Of a DNA stretch of 64,000 bases, positions 58,641 through 64,000 are shown one piece after another. The position numbers and the translations under genes are program-made. The notes below the pieces were generated by a model, which was given only the letters and a program-made list of their open reading frames with translations, was not told the DNA's origin and ran no database searches. This stretch comes from Chlorokybus atmophyticus (Eukaryota; Streptophyta; Chlorokybophyceae; Chlorokybales; Chlorokybaceae). The stretch spans positions 611,322 to 675,321 of the forward strand of contig RHPI01002823.1 in assembly GCA_009103225.1 (NCBI GenBank), read 5' to 3'. Numbering within the stretch: the first letter of the stretch is position 1; the number at the start of each line of letters is the position of its first letter.

Positions 58641-61079
58641 GGAAATTATACACAGGTTTCCGTATCGAGATTTCAGATAGACTGATCCGCGTCAATAAAC
58701 ATGAGTATCCTCAGGTGCACGGCCGTTGCTCATAATTAGTTAGACGGCAGGGAAAATATTTTGCCATGACTTTCACACAAAATTCGCTAGGTGCAAGTAT
58801 AAAAGCTCCTTCAATCTTGTCACAAAGGTATGGTAAAGCTCACACATGTCAACACACACAAACACCACGCTCAGGTGAACATTCGCACGAAAATTGCACA
58901 TGTACTCTTTTAAAGCCAGCGTGCGTGTATGTGTGTGCGCACGCATGTGTGCGTGCGCGCGCATGTGTACATGCAAGCACAGCATTTGCTTTAACTTAAG
59001 ACATGCTGCTTCGAAGAATCAGTCAAATTCAACGGTGTCAACTATCCACTCATTCACGCCCGCAAGCATCTGTCATCTCCTGGTACGTACACTGCGTACG
59101 TTATGTGAGCTTTGTCATCGACTCCTTATTACGGCAAATGTACAAGAGTTGGTTACGAGCGCTATCATCGTACCTACCACCGCGCACAAGCACACACAAC
59201 CGCACATCACTACTCGCCATCGCCCCGCGCGTATTACATCAGCCCGCTGCTGTCAGAGTGACTGTCTCTTATGGCTCCGTCGGTACAAGCCTAATGTAAG
59301 CCACGTTTAACAACCTCTCAATAATTGCAATTATGACCTGTGGGTTAGCATGCGCAGATGTTGTAGCATACTCAACGTGCGAGGTGCAGTTTCAATTGTT
59401 GCGTCAATAAACATAGGCATGGTTGCAACTGCTATGATTGGGTAAATGCGCGGATGTGTGCTACATCTTGTTGTGTCTTATTGTGAATTCGCCGTAATTG
59501 CAGCTTCCAAACATGTTTTGAAAGTTGAAGCCTTGCATTGCAGCCGCCAAAACATTCGTTGCAATAATTGCAGCTGACACAGCCTGCTGCCCTCGAACAA
59601 CAATTTGCAGGCGCCAGCGTGTCACACATATTTCATGGGTTTCACGCCTATTCCAACCATTTAAGAAAAAAACCAAATGCAGCCGTCATATAGCAAACTG
59701 GCTCCATGACCGGCTCGGATTCAAAACAAAAACGGTGAGCAACCAGTAGAGACGCAATCACTCCCAGAAGCCCCATAACTGTTGCTGCCTGTGCACGTTA
59801 GCACAAGCTCCATTTACGCACGCAGGGAGATGCAATGAGCATTAGCTATTGTGTGATCAAACACGTTATGCATCTCGTAGTCCACAAGTCAAAAGTCGTA
59901 CAGTACTTGCAAGTAACATACTTGTAGACGAGGCGCGGTTTCGGGCCGTTTACAAGTGAGCCCACGAGCCGCCGATTATACCTTTGTCACCGATGATATC
60001 CACTTACCGTATTGATCGAACAGAAGCCCCACGATTTTTCATAAAGTCCCCCTTTTTATTTGGGGGGCTTATATCGCGGGGGGTGGGGGGTGGGGGTCTG
60101 TCTTGTATTTCACCAAAGGGGCCTCCAAATTGGCGCAAGTTACGTTGTCATTTTGTGCACGTCGTGTGCGTTAAGTGTAACTTGCACTTGACGCGCGTAA
60201 CTCAAAAAACATAACAGTGTGACCTACGCGCGTCAGGCGTAAGACATGAGCAAAAATGAGCCCATTGAGTTAACCGGAGGCTTGTAACCGATCGGGGGGC
60301 TTATATGTGTTCATATACCCCACCACCCCTTTTTTTCAGGGGCTTGTATACTATGGGAGCTTCCGTTGAGGTAGATATGTTATGCATGCAGTAATATGTG
60401 CACATATTCACCGGGTTTTATTAATAATGCAACTCCTGTATGCTAGCAGTAGCCATACTAGGTCATCCCCCCTAGTTGACAGCAGCCAACTACAGTAGTT
60501 AGGTAAGATGGGTGGCTCCGTGCTTTTTCTTGCCGTAAACATGGTCAATTACAACATAATTGTACTACATCGCCGAAACGCCGTTGATGCAGCACGCTGT
60601 CCTTCAAAGAACGGTTCCCGCGCTCCGTGCGGCCCTGTATTATTATTATATTTGTATACATAGTCGTCAAATGATTAGGCCATTTACTCATTCGGCGCAG
60701 GGCACCATCTCGGACCCAGATTCTCGGTACCCACACGGCGTATCTCTACTTCCGAGGCGCCGCGTGCGTGCATCTGAGCTGTGAGAGCCGCGGCGATTGT
60801 TGAAACTGACGGGCTGGGTGGCGGCCCAGCGTCCGTCGATCAGAATCTATTCACTAAGAAGCATATATGAAGTATATATTGCTTCCACAGGCTCCAAGGC
60901 ACATTTTGGGTGCGTACGAAGGCGACAGCTGAGCAAGGCTGACTGTGAGCAGGTCGCGGATGCATGCGTCAAATCACAAGCGGGCAATAGTTCGCAATCG
61001 AGGGGGGTGTTTGGCACAAGATTTACACATCCCGGAGGTGTTTGATTCGGCGCCAATTGGTATGTGTTGTTTTACTAAT
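58641..61079. other. region without recognised genes
   Basis: A short alternating purine-pyrimidine tract lies at 58920-58980. GGGGGGCTTATAT occurs twice in direct orientation (60062 and 60294) among G- and C-runs, perhaps a worn element. No coding evidence was found. Confidence 0.35.
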
Positions 61080-63480
61080 TGTAATAGAGATTCTGGGAAG
61101 TGAAATAACCATTTCTGAAGTAGTAGAACTTGTGTTCAAGCAATTGATGTGAGTAATTGTAATATTTAACATCTGTTTTACAAAAATGCGATATCTGTTG
61201 TAATCAATGCTATAATGGGAAATTGCGTATGCGTGTCAATTGTATAATGTAAGCTAAGTATAACAAATTAACTCATATTAACCGATATTTATTTCGCAAG
61301 TATATCATTTTATAACTTACATATTACAATTTTCCATACGCATACTCAATTTTACGATAAAGCAAAAAGTATAAGCTATTGTGTCATATACAAAAAAGCA
61401 GCTTACTGTTTGTGTAATTGATGCTTGTTTGCGCTCGCTCGATTTCACATTACAGTAATAAATATAAGTTACCACTACCCTTTTTGTCATATGTACAAAA
61501 GTAGCGTACCGTATGTGTAATCAATAATTGTCCACAGTGATTACATGTTAATATTTGCGTGTATACTAATATTGAACATTGTAAAAGTAACAAATGTAAT
61601 ACAATGCATGAATGTTATAAAAGTATGTATGAAATTAGTAAAGAGATGTATTATGTGAATTACAATTAATAATTCGATCCTATCAGCAAGAGATAAATAC
61701 ATACCCTTCTCACATTTTTTATACATATGTATTATCGTTGTATGTGTTGTGCATCGTTATCATTATGATTTGAGCGTTGCAATTATAGTTGCGATAATGA
61801 TTGTAATTCGTAATATGATTAATTTGCAGTAAAATGAATTTCGCATATGTTATTGTACGCTAAGTAATACTCGTCGTTAGATACTGATTCTTATGTTATA
61901 ATGTAATGGCGCATGTGAGCTGAATTATGTACGGCGTTGCATATAGATTTAATAGCTCGTAATACACACATATATACATATACATATATGTGTATATATA
62001 CACACATACATATGAGTATATGCATATATATAATAATATATACATATATAATAGTATATATATATGTACATATATATATATATATGTACATATATATATA
62101 TGCGTACGCATGTATAATTGTATATATGTGTTTATATCCATATACATTTTAATATAATAATTTGATAAAAGTTCGTGTTTGAATACAGAATTTCGTTGTT
62201 GTATATTGTAAACAATGCCGTTTATTTATCTATAGTTTACGTGATATAATTAATGTAGTAATAATGTCATACTGCAGGTGCAACTTTTTAAAAGGTGATA
62301 TTATCACTATTATCAAAGCTTCAACGTTCACGATGTCCGGCTTGTCAGGTATGCATTTGATTGTATTATTATCGTTATGTTATGATGTACTACCAATACC
62401 CTTACATACATGAATGTGCGTACATAGACATTCTGTTAATTACGTTATACATATATTATGTGTATGTAGTGTTTTATAATTTTACAAATACATATCTATA
62501 AATATATATGTACATATATATGTCATAGATATATACATATGACATATATATTTATAGGTCATATATCTCTATATATAACATATGATATCTGATTATCTGA
62601 TTTGAGTTTACATATGTTTTTAACATTTATTATAATCAAATGCATCTTATTCTGCTGCGTTGCATCGTATATTTGCATATGTTGAGCGTAATAACATAGA
62701 TATGTTATTTGGTCACATTTGCTTTGTTTACGCATTGCGCAACATGTTGTCGAATTACCAATTTAAAATACAACTACAACATGACACTATGTCAAGAAAC
62801 TGCAATATGTAATATGTATATGACAAGTATAATGTGCGATTATAAAACATATAGTTGATGCACGCTATTGCAACAACCATATTATCAGCAAATATTGTAT
62901 TGATAGTCCTGTGCATATCAGGCTACGAAACGCATATAATGCATAATTATTGTACCACCTCTTTATCGTTATAATAGTATATATAATCATACAAGTATAT
63001 ATAACAACCAATGCATTATCCTTAGCAGTTTATAGTTGATGTTAACAGTATTAAAGAGTTTAATACCAATAACAACCGTTATGTTTTTGAGGACACTTTT
63101 TAATATATATATTATATTACAAAAGTTATTGCATAAAATGACTACAAACGGGGTTACATTATGCTTGGTTACGAACAATGTTAATCACATGTACAACCAA
63201 TGTAATATTATATTATATTATACTATTATGATCTAGTTAGTACACAAACACGCGAAAACTACTGAGAGGAATATATATGATACATTTGTGCAAAACATCG
63301 TAAGAGAGTTATATGCATTACGTAGGTAAATGCTTTCGTTGTAAATAATAACACATTTAATTGTTTAGTTGAATGTTTGTGGAATAATGGAACACATTAT
63401 ACCATGCTTATTATATATTCACTTGCGATAATGCAGTAACTTATATATCATCGTGCATACTAGACGTAAATGGTTTTGCG
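61080..63480. other. 2.4-kb A+T-rich block
   Basis: Composition changes sharply to A+T-rich with TATA/CATATA runs (notably 61965-62105 and 62490-62580), then returns to normal at about 63480. No frame exceeds 83 codons, and those that exist are Tyr/Ile low-complexity. A diverged local repeat is visible around 61390-61430 and 61490-61530. Confidence 0.7.
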
Positions 63481-63483
63481 TAG

Positions 63484-63877
63484 GCGCGACGTGGTCGGGG
63501 ACTTTGTGGTCGACGCGCGGTGTGAAGATCTGTGATGTTGCTGCGCAAACACTTGGTTCGGTGGCATTGTAAGTACCAACTCTATGCAATTCTTGCTTAC
63601 AAACCCTTTATTTTAATGCCACGCACACACATGCACACGCAATCGCACATGCGCGCATGCACACACATGCGCATGCATCAAAGTATCAACTTTGTGCATG
63701 CTTAGGCCGCCGCATCTCGTTCTCATGGATGAGATATACATTAACAACCCAGCGCTTGCGATTCTGCCAAGCACCTCACCGCCGCCGTTCACACTATGGT
63801 CGCACGACAACGAACTCAGAAAGTATCTCGACTACTTGTTCGGCATCCGCTTGAATGCGGAAACCAGGCCGAAGAGG
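63484..63877 (+). CDS. first visible exons of an unidentified gene (partial)
   Basis: Exon 63484-63568 (GTLWSTRGVKICDVAAQTLG) joins exon 63706-63877 (HLVLMDEIYINNPALAILPS ... LRKYLDYLFGIRLNAETRPK) with TTGCGTAG acceptor, GTAAGT donor, TTAG acceptor and GTAAGC donor, in phase. The intron contains the alternating CA/TG tract typical of real genes in this window. The gene continues beyond the right edge. The family is not recognised. An upstream exon may lie beyond or within the A+T-rich block. Confidence 0.5.
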
Positions 63878-63987
63878 GTAAGCTCCACAGCTGCACTTGC
63901 CTCAAGTGATACGAGCAATCGTTGATGTTATCACTCAGTCATGCACATGCACGCACACTACACACCCACGCACACATGCAGAGCCCC

Positions 63988-64000
63988 ACCCCCCCCCCCC
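63988..64000. other. poly-C at the sequence end
   Basis: The window ends in a run of C after AGCCCCA, possibly a contig end in a homopolymer. Confidence 0.6.

Noticed and set aside
61080-63480. Mitochondrial gene content in the A+T-rich block
   Set aside because: No recognisable mitochondrial protein, rRNA or tRNA segment could be read; a similarity search would be needed to exclude a non-coding organelle fragment.

Overview
The window is nuclear DNA of a eukaryote. Its genes are broken by many short GT-AG introns (and a few GC-AG ones). It has no operons or bacterial-type ribosome binding sites, and its stop codons follow the standard code. Genes for citramalate synthase with a 100-residue N-terminal extension, the exocyst subunit SEC8, a BRO1-domain protein, a GDT1/TMEM165 transporter and the MAPK organiser WDR83 suggest a unicellular, probably plastid-bearing protist or alga. 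That assignment is inference; no marker here fixes the species. All gene models below were built by hand by joining exons that keep frame and phase.

The left half (0-32 kb) is gene-dense. In order it holds the end of an unidentified gene, GDT1/TMEM165 (+), a 71-residue one-helix membrane protein (+), a BRO1/BROX-like protein (+), an unidentified 188-residue gene (-), citramalate synthase (+), WDR83/MORG1 (+), the complete 25-exon SEC8/EXOC4 gene (-, 1090 residues) and a small 4-exon coiled-coil gene with an in-frame stop (-). Three of these proteins act in or around the endomembrane system (GDT1 in the Golgi, BRO1 at ESCRT-III, SEC8 in exocyst tethering), but they are separate genes with no sign of co-transcription. 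Their introns carry long alternating purine-pyrimidine tracts.

The right half (32-61 kb) is a graveyard of mobile elements. A decayed Plavaka-like (CACTA superfamily) transposase (33.2-36.0 kb, +) faces a broken DNA cytosine-C5 methyltransferase (36.2-38.6 kb, -). The methyltransferase is split inside its catalytic Pro-Cys-Gln codons by a 1.43-kb element with CACAC...GTGTG ends and a 3-bp TGG duplication. A related 2.27-kb element (40.6-42.9 kb) lies in inverted orientation with TAG duplications and interrupts a second minus-strand coding region. From 45 to 48.4 kb there are further decayed coding fragments.

A complete but dead Ty3/gypsy chromovirus (51148-58556) has ~320-bp LTRs, a TGATA target duplication, an initiator-Met-type primer site, gag, pol and a C-terminal chromodomain. 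It sits inside a degenerate ~53-bp tandem array. Its leader contains a nested antisense miniature LTR element (TRIM, 51502-52037) with its own 79-bp LTRs, primer site and purine tract.

From about 61.08 to 63.48 kb the DNA becomes extremely A+T-rich with no coding signal. It returns to normal composition at the first visible exons of an unidentified gene that runs off the right edge, where the sequence ends in a run of C.
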